A stretch of DNA of 64,000 nt from Phytophthora sp. 'mugwort'. Lineage: Eukaryota; Oomycota; Peronosporomycetes; Peronosporales; Peronosporaceae. Every line of letters begins with the position of its first letter. Position 1 is the stretch's first letter. Positions 46,143 to 55,592 of the stretch are shown piece after piece. Position numbers and translations under genes: made by a program. Location of the stretch: contig JAUCEF010000018.1 in assembly GCA_033558025.1 (NCBI GenBank), positions 4,030,001-4,094,000 of the forward strand. The letters are read 5' to 3'. Below the pieces are notes generated by a model that saw nothing but the letters and a program-made list of their open reading frames with translations, did not search any database and was not told where the DNA came from.

Positions 46143-46500
46143 CGTAAAGGGGTTACATGAAGAGTATCACTCTTCAGAATGGTGTACCTAAGTACCCTAA
46201 GTGATGTAGCCAGCATCACTATGACGTCAACGGTAATAACGTCATGGATAAGTACTACAGATATGGTACAAAGACCTCAGAGCCACCAAATAGGATGACA
46301 TCTAGGGTACTTTATAGGTGAATAATAGTTAGTATGTAGACGCATTAAAAGGGGTCACCGATAAGTATATTTAATCTTATGTACCTAATTTTGGTAACAT
46401 TCCCCCGGACCAGGGACTTGTGGACTGCCATCCCCTGAGAGTTTGTATACTCTCCGGAAGTCACACTTCCTGTGCGCAAGGTGTTGTGTGCTCCGTCACA
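46143..46500 (+). repeat. LTR, plus orientation (358 bp)
   Basis: Diverged inverted partner of 53,349-53,708. Landmarks shared in element orientation: GGGGTTACATGAAGAGT, TGATGTAGC, GCATTAAAAGGGGTC, TATACTCTCCGGAAGTCACA, and the end GTGTTGTGTGC-CCGTCACA. The first bases are CG instead of TG. The TATA-like part is degenerate here but CTATAAATATA in the other copy. No primer-binding site follows, consistent with a 3' LTR. Confidence 0.75.
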
Positions 46501-47767
46501 GTCGCGCACCTCCTGTGCCTGGACGGGAGTCGTGTGCTGGTAATGCGAGTACAGTCCTGTTCAGGACGGAACGGTAGGTCGGGAGTAGGCTCTTGGTCAA
46601 GGGAAAAGTAAAACACTGATTTCTTGGTGTTCTGTTAGCAGGAAAGTTTACGATTGAAATACAAACCTGGTCGGCGGCAGCTAGCCGACCTCTCCTTGTA
46701 AATAAGACACATCTGCTCCTTTCCTCGCCTAGTTCTCTTAGAGGTGACACCCGTCCTCGACGTTGGCATCTCTTCAACTCAGCACGCCACACAGGCTCAC
46801 AGGGCCGCTCTCATCAGTAACCACAGCGTCGCCCAGCCGCCTCACCCTTCTCCTCCTGATGTTCTCGAGCGTGTCGCCTCCCCGTTACCGACGAAGAAGA
46901 CGTTCCAATTCTAGGGTCATCATCGACCCCATCCTCCGTGGGAACGGTACCCAAACACTGGTATGTTAGACACAGTACCCACACCATGAATGGGCACTTC
47001 AACAGTCCCCGCTGTAGCGACATATCGGGTACTCAGGATCCACCCTTGGACGCCTGGCACAGACCCCGTATAACCCGGTACGGGACATCCTCCCCGACTA
47101 GAATTGAGCCGTCCTCGGCGTTCCTCATGACGTAAGGGTCCACTGGGGCGGAGCGCCGCCGCCTGGGCATGCGTACCAGAGTTCACCTCATCGATCACGA
47201 CGTCTGCACTCACAGCCTCTTGATAGTCTGTCAGCTCTTCGACTTCGGAGTGATACAGCTCCCGAAGGCTGGCAGCCTCCGTACACTCTCGGCGTTTAGT
47301 TTAGACTCAGCGAAGATGATCGAATCTGTCGGTTGCGCCAACCGGTGGAGGCACAGCTTCGCAACGACTCCTATCAACCACCAACCGTATCGACCTACTA
47401 CCTTAACGAGGCCAACGCCAAAGGGTACGCGTCCTCAAAACACGCCGACGGTTCATTTACGGCGTTCCCTCCCGAGGATAATGACGAAGAGGAAGAAGAA
47501 AAAGAAGAAGAAAAAGAAGAGAAAGAAGAAGCGACGGCAAGTGAAGAGCCATCCAGACAGCGGCGATCTCTCGACGGGAGAGGCATTCATAGTCCTTTCA
47601 GGAGCCGTATTCGTACCGTCCCCTTTTTCGAATTCATAAGCGTTCCACAATTAATGTTCAGTTTGTTCGTAATTTTATCATATCCACATACGATTTAAGA
47701 ACCGTGACAATTCTCAAACAATATTTACACAACTTGAAGCGACTCCTCGTCGGCTTGGGGTATCACA
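46501..47767 (-). other. Decayed retroelement DNA with a purine tract
   Basis: Minus-strand coding remnant at 47,213-46,920 (DVVIDEVNSGTHAQAAALRP...) and a plus-strand GAA/AAG-rich tract at about 47,487-47,535. If Gypsy-B ends at its polyprotein stop near 47,770, its 3' LTR should start here; a TGTGATACCCC reading on the minus strand at about 47,767 is a candidate LTR start, but no second copy confirms it. Confidence 0.35.
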
Positions 47768-47779
47768 ATTGGACGATCT

Positions 47780-48353
47780 CACTTCCTTAGAAGAGCAGCT
47801 CATCTTCGTCCACATCAGCGTTTGCTTCCGCTAGCCGAGCGCTACGACGTTACTCGGGCCAGCCGTCTTCTCGCCGTTGTTCGTCTTCGAACACTTTGAG
47901 CAAGGCCTCGTAAGCGGGGAGCAGCGACTCCATCGATTTCCAACGAGATTCGTAAGAAGCAGTGAGCACCAAGTATTGCTCTTGTCGGTCCTTGACTCAT
48001 TTATCCAGAATTTCCACGACGGGGTTCGAGACCCCCGCAAACACGGTTTCTTCGCCGCCTATAGAGAGGCGCTCTACGAAGCTAGTAGCGGGTAAGTCAT
48101 CTATCGATAAAGGACCGCTGTCATCCGCATCTGAGCGGTTCTCGACTTCGGGCGGCACTTCCGTAGGAAACGGGCGACTCCATCGACCTAAGAACTTTTT
48201 AAGCGGTTCACATTCACGGTAACGTCTCGGTTTAATTGGCTCGGGATTACTTCTTCTCCCCACGACGAGCTCTGAAGTATTGATAGACTTAAACTGCATC
48301 TCCGAAGTCAAAACGGAAGTATTGATAAACTTAAACTGCATCTCCGACGTCAA
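47780..48353 (-). pseudogene. Gypsy-B chromodomain-like C-terminus
   Basis: Minus-strand frame with SFVERLSIGGEETVFAGVS and, past a shift, the chromodomain-like QEQYLVLTASYESRWKSMES followed by an acidic end (DVDEDELLF) and stop. Chromodomains on Gypsy integrases steer insertion into marked chromatin. A tandem duplication at about 48,270-48,350 repeats the peptide TSEMQFK-INTS. Confidence 0.55.
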
Positions 48354-49426
48354 ACAATACGGATAATTGGTCCCTTAATCGACGCTCGTGTCTGTCTTGA
48401 GCCTTTACCAGACGACGCTCAACCATTCGGCGCGTGTCACGCAGCAAGAGATACAATCTTCGACGATATTCGGTTACCTCGTTTCTCTTCCAGTCGTTCG
48501 TAGTAATGAGGAACGCTAGATCTAAGGGTAGTACCGGATCTCTGATATATATACTGAAAAAGACGAGTCGCCTAAAGACTCGTGGTAGGAAGTGCGGTAC
48601 GCGAACAGCACGCGCGGTAAGTACAGATCCCAATCGGTCTGGTCCTCATAGCACTCCAAGTAGCGTTCCGTTAAACCGTTCTACCAAACCCTGCGGTTGA
48701 GGATGATACGCAACTCCAAACATGTTCTTGATTCTCAGGGTCTCGTAGAAGGACTGAACTAGCTCTGAAATGAAGTTTGATCATCGGTCACTCAATAAGC
48801 GTTCGGGTACACCGTGCCTAGAGACCACCTCGTTCATCATGATGTCCACGAACGTGATAGTATCCAATGCAGCTACCAGAAATGCTTCGGTCTAACGGGT
48901 AAAGTGGTCGGCAAAGACCGAAATGTATTTGTTGCATCTGGGCGTGGTCACTAAGGGCCCAATCGCGTCCACCACTAAAGGCGAGAACGGACCCGACAAT
49001 TCTTGAATCGGCAATCATCTGCATCGGACCGTTCTTCCAAGGTCGATAGCCCTTCCCACTGCCAGACACCGTGCAAGTGCGTATGTACTCAGCCACGTTC
49101 TTCTTCCAACTGTGCCCGTAAGCATGCTTCCGAACCTTATCCACCGTCTTGGTCTGCCCGATATGAGCGGCGAAGACGTCTGAATGACAGTAATGCAGTA
49201 CAGTCTCGATGAAGGGGGGAGGAATCACGGGGACGGATATGGATTGAGCGGGTCCCGCACGGGCTCGAAGGTGCACCGTACGGACTAGCATCCCATTCCA
49301 AACAGCGTAGTGCGTCGCCATTTGAAGGGTCCACACGCGTAGTTGGGCATATAGGACAAGGGTCCCGTGCTCCAAAACACGCAATCGGGGCTTGGATCCA
49401 AGGAGTCCGTTTTTGTTCTTCCACAA
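48331..49426 (-). pseudogene. Gypsy-B integrase
   Basis: HHCC zinc domain in frame 49,426-48,818: YCHSDVFAAHIGQTKTVDKVR (both histidines) and YIRTCTVSGSGKGYRP (first cysteine kept, second changed to S-G). The core (GPLVTT... then RWTEAFLVAALDT-like) follows in shifted frames, then a C-terminal part at 48,633-48,331 (TEYRRRLYLLLRDTRRMVERRL). Several shifts. The cysteine change alone suggests loss of function. Confidence 0.6.
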
Positions 49427-49969
49427 ATACGATCGAGGCCAAGACGTCCATAGACGACACAGTAGTTGGCTCCCTCTCGCCTGTATCGCTGTTATTCTAG
49501 TATCCGGGAGTCAGAGAGTTCCGTTCTCCGAGAACCTAATTCGACATGTTCAGCAGGACGGTGTACCTCCCGATTTCATCAGTATCACTTCCTCACCTGT
49601 CGTAGGCGGACGAAATGCGTAGGAAGTCGTTACTAAACACGACAAAGTCGTCGAGGTAGACTAGACAAGTACGCCATTTTAAATCCACGAGAAACGCTCA
49701 CCATTAACCTCTCGAAAGCAGGAACAGCGTTACATAGGCCGAAAGGCATTACTAGCCATTCATACGCCGTCTTCTCCATGCTATCAATCGGCCATAGGTA
49801 CGTTCCAGTATCATGACGCTATGTCCATCGTGGAGAAGAATTTTAGTGTTCCCCAGGACATCCAAAATGTCATCCATGAGCGGCATAGGGTAACAGTCTT
49901 TGATCGTCACCGCGTTCAGTCGGCGATAGACTATTCAAAAGCGAATTCCGCCATCCGGTTTACGGATCA

Positions 49970-50912
49970 TTAGAACAGGGCTAGCCCATGGACTGGTCGA
50001 AGGACCTTCAAAAGATCCGACATGGGTCTAGCCAGACCCGCGTACCCTTCGTTGTACTTACGGAGGTAGTTGGCTAAGCCCAGCCACTTCCTCAGGTCCT
50101 TCTGGGACCTTGGCGTTGGCCAAGCCGAAATGGCCTTGACCTTCTCCGGGTCAGCCCGAACGCCGACGCTGCTAACGAAGCAACCGAGAACTTTGATCTC
50201 TTGTGCCGCAAAGACGCACTTGTCGATGTTGGCATAGAGCTTGCTCGTTCTCATGACCTCCAGCACTACCCGGAGGTGCTCCAAATGCACCTCCATAGCC
50301 GTCTTGCCTCCCTCGGCACGGCTATGGACGAAGATGTCGTCGAAGTACGACTGTGCGTACGCACGCAGTGGCCTAAACAACTGCGTGACCAGGCGATCGA
50401 ACGTCGCGGGGGCATTAGACAGGCCCTGTGGCATCACCAGCCACTCCCAGAACACACCGCTCGGGGTGCTCACTGCGGTGAGCGGGATGTCGCTCTTGCG
50501 CATCAGGATCTTGTAGTATTCATCCACCAGATTCAGGTCGCTGTATAACTCGCGCCCGGCCATGTTGTTTAACAACAAATCCTTTCGCGGGATGGGTGTC
50601 TGGGCCGGCACCGTTGCTGTTCAGCTTATTAAAAGCATGAACCAGACGCCACTTACCGTTCGGCTTCCGAACGCAGAAGGTTGGTGTCGAGTGCGGGGAT
50701 TTCGATTCCCGCACCATGCCTGCCTTGACCTTTGCGGCGAAGAAGGCATCAATGACCTCGCACTGCTCTCGAGGCAGTATCCGTTGTCTGGTGAAACAGT
50801 AGTTTGTGCCCGGCACAAGATCAATCTCGTGCCTGATCCCACGGTCCTGTGGGAGCTGAGACGGTGGATCCTTGAACACCACGTCCTTAAACTCCTTCAT
50901 CAAAGGATACAC
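49970..50912 (-). pseudogene. Gypsy-B reverse transcriptase
   Basis: Two frames overlap near 50,600. The first (50,912-50,640) has IRHEIDLVPGTNYCFTRQRI, SPHSTPTFCVRKPNGKWRLV. The second (50,611-49,970) has ELYSDLNLVDEYYKI, GVFWEWLVMPQGLSNAPATF, the catalytic SYFDDIFVHSRA (F-D-D form of Y-x-D-D) and the thumb region VGVRADPEKVKAISAWPTP. All RT blocks are present with a single frame break, the best conserved part of this element. Confidence 0.8.
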
Positions 50913-51289
50913 GCGATCCTTCGGGTTCTGAGAATCTCAGAACCCAAGCGCGAAGCACGCTGGAAGAAGAATGCCTCCAGGACGCCCTCGTCTATAACCG
51001 AGGAGGAATTCAATTCCTCTGGAGTGGACTCTTGCTTCAAGAGTACCACCTCCGCGATTTCCCAGCCATCAGGTCTTCTAGGTTCAGGAGCTCTGACACC
51101 TCGGCAGCGGCTCTAGCTGGATGCCTTGACCCGATGGCCGGTCTCGCCGTCGAGGATGTGATAACATCCTTCGACTGGCCGCATTAGAAGAACCCGGGCC
51201 CTGGGTTCCGAGTCGCTTGAAGCGACTCCAATCTGAAATGACTTCAGACTCGACTTGCGGTGTCGATTATGTCGTCGACGGCGACCTTG

Positions 51290-51600
51290 ACGTGGTACTT
51301 CGTTACCCACGTCTGTGGACATCTCATTGACGACGTCCAAAGCCTCTAGGGCTTCGTGTGGGACATGGTTACCCACACAAGAATTGCATTCCGCCACTTC
51401 TTCTTCAATTATGGTCTGGGCGACCTGGTGTGGAACAAGGTTACCCACACTACACAGGAAGCGCATCCTGCGCCAATATCGTCAGTTTTTCTGTCTGGGT
51501 GGCTCGGTGTGGAACATGCTTACCCATACAGGAAGCGCCTCGCGCGTCGTCCTCGCCAGTTTCAGTCTGGGTGGCTTGATGTGGACCTAGGTTACCCACC
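51290..51600 (-). repeat. Tandem VGN-x-VPH coding repeats in Gypsy-B
   Basis: Five units of about 64-79 bases on the minus strand (starts marked by GTGTGG-ACA-GGTTACCCAC on the plus strand at about 51,357, 51,430, 51,509 and 51,579, plus a diverged one at 51,293). Each encodes a variant of VGNxVPHxAxQTE, about 25 residues apart, between protease and RT. Frame is kept across most units. Confidence 0.7.
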
Positions 51601-51899
51601 TGGTCGGTGCCTCTGGGCACCGCCACTCTTGAAGCCTTGGCCGCCGGTCTAGATTCCGGCAAGGGGCGAGGGCTATCCCGTAAGGACTGCCGCACTCGAC
51701 CAGGTGCAGCTTCTGCTGCCACCGCTTCTAGGGCGCCGCTCAATACGTCGGCGGCTCCCAAAACATCACTGGATGCTCTTGCATCCCGGCGCCCCTTTCG
51801 GACGCCGCAGTTCCTGGCAGAGGTGGGAACATGACTCACCAATGCTCTGCCAGTGACTGCGGGCCGGCTGGCCCCAATGGCTTTGTTTCGCCAATCGAT

Positions 51900-52170
51900 C
51901 CATGGCTCATGTTTCTCGAATCAGGGCACGCCCAGGATCAAGTCATACTTATCCATCTCTAGGACAGTAAACTGCTCCATGCTGTCGAAGTCCTCGAACT
52001 TCACAGCTAGATCCGCATGGATCTTGGAAACGGTAATCACCGTTCCGTCGGCCAGTTGTTACTGACACTATCCCGTTGCCTTTGATTTCTCGTAAAGCAT
52101 CGGCCAGCTTGTTGCTGTTCTGCAACAGTCTGGCGGCGTGCGACGCCCCGGAGTCTATCAAGACTCGGAA
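51900..52170 (-). pseudogene. Gypsy-B aspartic protease
   Basis: MIDSGASHAARLL near 52,161 is the D-S-G retropepsin motif. After a shift, YDLILGVP-like sequence at about 51,940 supplies the ILG second half and the FEKHEPWIDW connector. Both halves are present but in different frames. Confidence 0.6.
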
Positions 52171-52332
52171 GGGATGGGTATATCCCCGTACACTTACATG
52201 TACTACTAGCAGCCCAACGCTGCCCTTCTTCGATTCGAGAGTGAAAAACGCTCAGGGGCCTAAGTCTCAACTGTTCGCGGGTGGCGCGCACCGCTCATGA
52301 AGACTGATCTTCCCCAATAGGGCGCCCCGCCC

Positions 52333-53300
52333 CTACTGGTGTCTTGCGTTCCCCTGCCCATGGGGACGCTGGCAAAGGCCGCGACCCTTGAGCGCGATGG
52401 GTTTTGGAGGGAAACGCTTTGGTTTTCCCCCTGCAGGACAGGCACGTGCCATGTGGCCTAGCTTGCCACAGCTATGACAACGAATATCATGCTGCTCGGC
52501 GGGACCAAGTTCCATAGGAACTGGCCCGCTTGGGGCCCCGCGACTTGGTGTCGCAGCCCTTGGCCACATCGCCGCTGGCGTGCGCACCTGGCGGTGACTG
52601 TACTCCTCTTGGAGGCCGACTTGAATCGCCTCTTCCAGAGTGCTGGCCTGCACCCGAAATAGCTGGATGCGGGTCCAGCATACTTTTAGGTCGTCCATGA
52701 ACACCGTCACTTTGACGTGTTTCGTGGAGTGGGTTTCCCACGAGGGATGCAGTGAGCTCCCGCATCTCCTGGGTGTACTCATGCAGCTCATGCCTTCCCG
52801 GTTTATATGACAGGAAGCGTGACCGTTGGCGGTGCTCATAGTTCGCCGAGAGGAACGCGGATCTATGCTGTTCACACAGCTGAGCCCAGGATGTGAAGCA
52901 TCCAGGCGTTGTCGCTTCTCGCGTATACGCCCAACCTTAGCACGCCCGCTTAGGTTGAAGAGGGCGAAAGCCACTCGGAGGTTCTCCGAAAAGCATCCAT
53001 TGCGAGCTCTACTTCTCGCACCCAGAAGTGAAGGTTTCCTCCTTCCTTCCCTTCGTACGGGGTTACCTTCAGACTCAACGGCTTGGGGTAGACCGGTTTC
53101 GGCTCTACGGCCGGAACATGCAGGTTGCGCCGAACATTCGATGAACTCCCCGCCCAAAGATGTTCAGCTTTCGTTGATGACGCCAAGCTGCGCAAGGCAT
53201 CCATTCCAAAGATGTCATTCATCTTACGAACGGACTCGAACTCTTTCGTCGTTCAGTTGAGTGAACTCACTCCGGTCCATGTTGCTAGGACCCAGAGGTT
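52333..53300 (-). pseudogene. Gypsy-B gag with CCHC knuckle
   Basis: Near the LTR: ATG about 53,283 (MDRSEFTQLNDERVRV), then MNDIFGMDALRSLASSTKAE and NLHFWVREVELAMDA (52,960). A capsid-type segment follows (KVTVFMDDLKVC...LFRVQASTLEEAIQV), then the knuckle CHSCGKLGHMARAC near 52,480, ending at 52,333. Several shifts. Gag would assemble the particle. Confidence 0.7.
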
Positions 53301-53348
53301 TCAGGTAGTAACCCGCGTAAGCGTGGATTGACTACAAGTGCTACCAAG

Positions 53349-53708
53349 TGTGACGGGGCACACAACACCTTGCGCACAGGAAGTGTGACTTCCGGAGAGT
53401 ATACAAACTCTCAGTGAACGGCAGTTCACTAGTCCCTGGCCTGTGGGACTGTTACCAAACAGTCTACGACTGAATATATTTATAGACGACCCCTTTTAAT
53501 GCGACTACATATTAACTATTAGTCACCTATAATGTTCCCTAGATGTTATCCTATTGAGTGGTTCTGAGGTCTTTGTACCATATACGTGGTACCTATCCAT
53601 GACGTCATTACCGTCGACGTCATAGTGATGTTTAGCTACATCACTTAGTATACTTGGGTACACCTGCTCTGAAGAGTGACTTGGCACTCTTCATGTAACC
53701 CCGTTACA
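53349..53708 (-). repeat. Gypsy-B 5' LTR (360 bp)
   Basis: In element (minus) orientation it starts TGTAACGGGG and ends CCCCGTCACA, with a CTATAAATATA promoter box and a downstream primer-site candidate. Inverted relative to its partner at 46,143-46,500. Confidence 0.8.
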
Positions 53709-53723
53709 CCACCGACCACAAAC

Positions 53724-54754
53724 ATGCCCTCCCGCCCCGCAGCCGCTATCGGATCAGGAGCCAGCCCACGTCTACCGCGTCAGGTAGACGAGGGGGCTGC
53801 CCGCGGACTCGCCAGCATCAGGTTCAACGCATTGATGGACATCACGTCCAGCGCTGCGTCGACCGGTAGAGTGGGCCATGTCTTTGTACTTGCTGCCCCC
53901 GACGCTCTTGTGCCCCAAGTGCACGACGTCCATGCGCCTGGACATGGGGCACGAGAGGTGGCGCTGCTCGCGCCCATTGTGCCGCACGGAGCGCAGCGTG
54001 CGCACAGGCTCCTTCTTTGCAAAGAGCAAGCTGCCGCTCAGGAAGCTTGTGCGGCTCCTCTGTCAGTGGTGCGCGCACGCCGGTGACCACGGCGGCCACC
54101 ATGGTGGGCGTGCACCAACAAGCGGCCATGCAGTGGTATGCGTACTACCGCGATATCTCCTCCAAGGAGATGCTCTCCATTCCTATGGAGGTGGGTGACG
54201 AGGTCCACGTAGCGGAAATTGACGAGACTTCGCTGAAGAAGAAGTCCAAGTATAACCGCGGCGGCGCTACGCGGACTATTGGTTATTTGGGTCGACAGGA
54301 TGACTTGACTTGATTTCACTATACTAATGTATCTAAGTATTTTCAGCATTACCATCATGAGCGACCAATTCGCGTTGTACGTCTCCGTCAAAGACGAGCA
54401 CACACTCGCCAACAACAGAGACTTGCTCGAGCAGAACTACGCTCACGCCGTTGACTGACTGTGGTTGTCCCACAGTGAGACGCACGTTGACTCGGTCACC
54501 GGCGCCCACAAGAACCGCGTGGAGGGCATCTGGGAGATCGGTGTCAAACATTACATTAAGGTAAGCGTTTGACTAGTTGACGTAGTTGTCGTACGCAGCG
54601 ATACTAATGGCTACATTGTGTGGGACAGGGAATGCGAGGCATGAAAAAAAAGTTGCTGCTGCCCATGTACTTGGACGAGCACTTGTGGTGCAGCAGATTC
54701 GCGCCACCGAAAGCGACCGCCACGGATGTGCTCCACGCGCTCTCCAGGGCATAG
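53724..54754 (+). pseudogene. Merlin/IS1016-type transposase with introns
   Basis: A zinc ribbon LCPKCTTSMRLDMGHERWRC...CR lies at 53,908-53,975. SVRTGSFFAKSKLPLRKLVRLL follows, then after a shift near 54,080 MQWYAYYRDIS and the first catalytic block VAEIDETSLKKKSKYNRG (54,205-54,262). After an intron ending TTTTCAG at 54,346, exon 54,347-54,560 carries GAHKNRVEGIWEIGVKHYIK with the N-x-x-E-G-x-W block; one in-frame TGA lies near 54,457. A second intron 54,561-54,628 (GTAAGC donor, TACTAAT branch, GACAG acceptor) leads to GMRGMKKKLLLPMYLDEHLW and a TAG at 54,752-54,754. Domain order fits Merlin transposases; family call is by motif only. Start not secure. Confidence 0.7.
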
Positions 54755-55592
54755 TGAAGTACTACTACTAGGCTCTTAAGAACAATCTACAAGTGTTTGC
54801 TTAGTGCGAGAGAGCCCATTTCCCACATTTCCCTTTCGATTTTTTGTAAATGTACCATCGATGTCGCCCCAAACACAACTCCAAGACTCGTGTTATGGGA
54901 TCACACCAACACCGCGAAGTTAGACACTCAAAGTGTAGACCACCACGTGTTTATCGAGTGCTATCAACACCGACACGAGACACGAAGAGCGCAACCAGCC
55001 CCTAAAAGCAACGCTATTCATCAATTCGTACTTAATCAGATTGTTATGGTAAATAAATCAGATAGCGAGGACGGGTATCATGGCCAACAAATCGCTAAAG
55101 TTGGTGATGTCGACAAGAAAACTATCACCCAGCTAGTCCCCAAACCCTTCCCTGTCGGGCTTAACCCTATAAAGCCGAGCGACAGGATACAGTGTTTGGT
55201 CCTGGGTTTAAGACCGCACACGGATCTTAAACCGCAGGCGTTGTGTCAGCTAGGTCCCCAAACATATTTCACCCCTCCTGGAGTTAACGTTGCAGGACAC
55301 ACTCGGTTTATTGTGGCCAGCAGTGTAGAGGTATTTCAACCCATCACAAGTTGTGTCTTGCCAGAAACGCTTGTGTTGCAGGAGTTCAGCTGTCGCGTAG
55401 TGATTGTGCTGCGTTAACGCCGTTAGCTCTTTTCGCAACATAATACGAGCATGAGCCAATCCGAAGACTCCAATCGAAGAACGTTACGCATACGTTGCTC
55501 TAAGATCGCTGGATTGAAGGACGGCTCGCATTTCAAACCATTATTCTCACGGTTCGTAGGTTGATACTTTACAATATTGAACCACTATCGGC
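54755..55592 (+). other. Boundary region; one long open stretch of uncertain status
   Basis: The stretch 54,797-55,417 is open in one plus frame, with its first ATG near 55,046 (MVNKSDSEDGYHGQQIAKVG...), giving about 124 residues of unknown type rich in Pro, Leu and Gln. A 37-residue frame follows at 55,452-55,565 (MSQSEDSNRRTLRIRC...), just before the FHA gene. Either could be 5' untranslated or intergenic sequence of that gene. Confidence 0.3.

Larger units (their letters stand above)
36770..46500 (+). mobile_element. Gypsy-A: long Gypsy element with an apparent antisense gene
   Basis: Plus-strand gag (36.8-39.0 kb), a variable region, protease (41.1 kb), the start of RT (42.0 kb), RNase H (42.2-42.6 kb) and integrase (42.8-43.9 kb), ending at a TGA at 44,032-44,034. 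Then a minus-strand coding region (45,960 down to 44,015), a polypurine tract, and an LTR in plus orientation (46,143-46,500). The RT palm is deleted. No 5' LTR is found. That the minus-strand region and the LTR belong to this element is inference, argued under findings. Confidence 0.6.
47768..53708 (-). mobile_element. Gypsy-B: chromodomain-type Gypsy element
   Basis: Minus strand: 5' LTR 53,708-53,349, primer-site candidate TGGTAGCACTTGTAG two bases after it, gag with CCHC knuckle, retropepsin, a peptide-repeat region, RT, integrase and a chromodomain-like C-terminus ending near 47,770. RNase H is almost absent. Frames are broken but all parts lie in canonical order. A matching 3' LTR in the same orientation was not found. 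The LTR at 46,143-46,500 is the same family but inverted. Confidence 0.7.

Noticed and set aside
47453..47650. Phe-rich minus-strand and Lys-rich plus-strand frames
   Set aside because: Translation of a GAA/AAG simple-sequence tract, not protein evidence.
54797..55417. Full 206-residue gene
   Set aside because: The frame lacks an ATG at its start; only the part after about 55,046 could be translated and it has no recognisable fold, so it is kept as an uncertain note.
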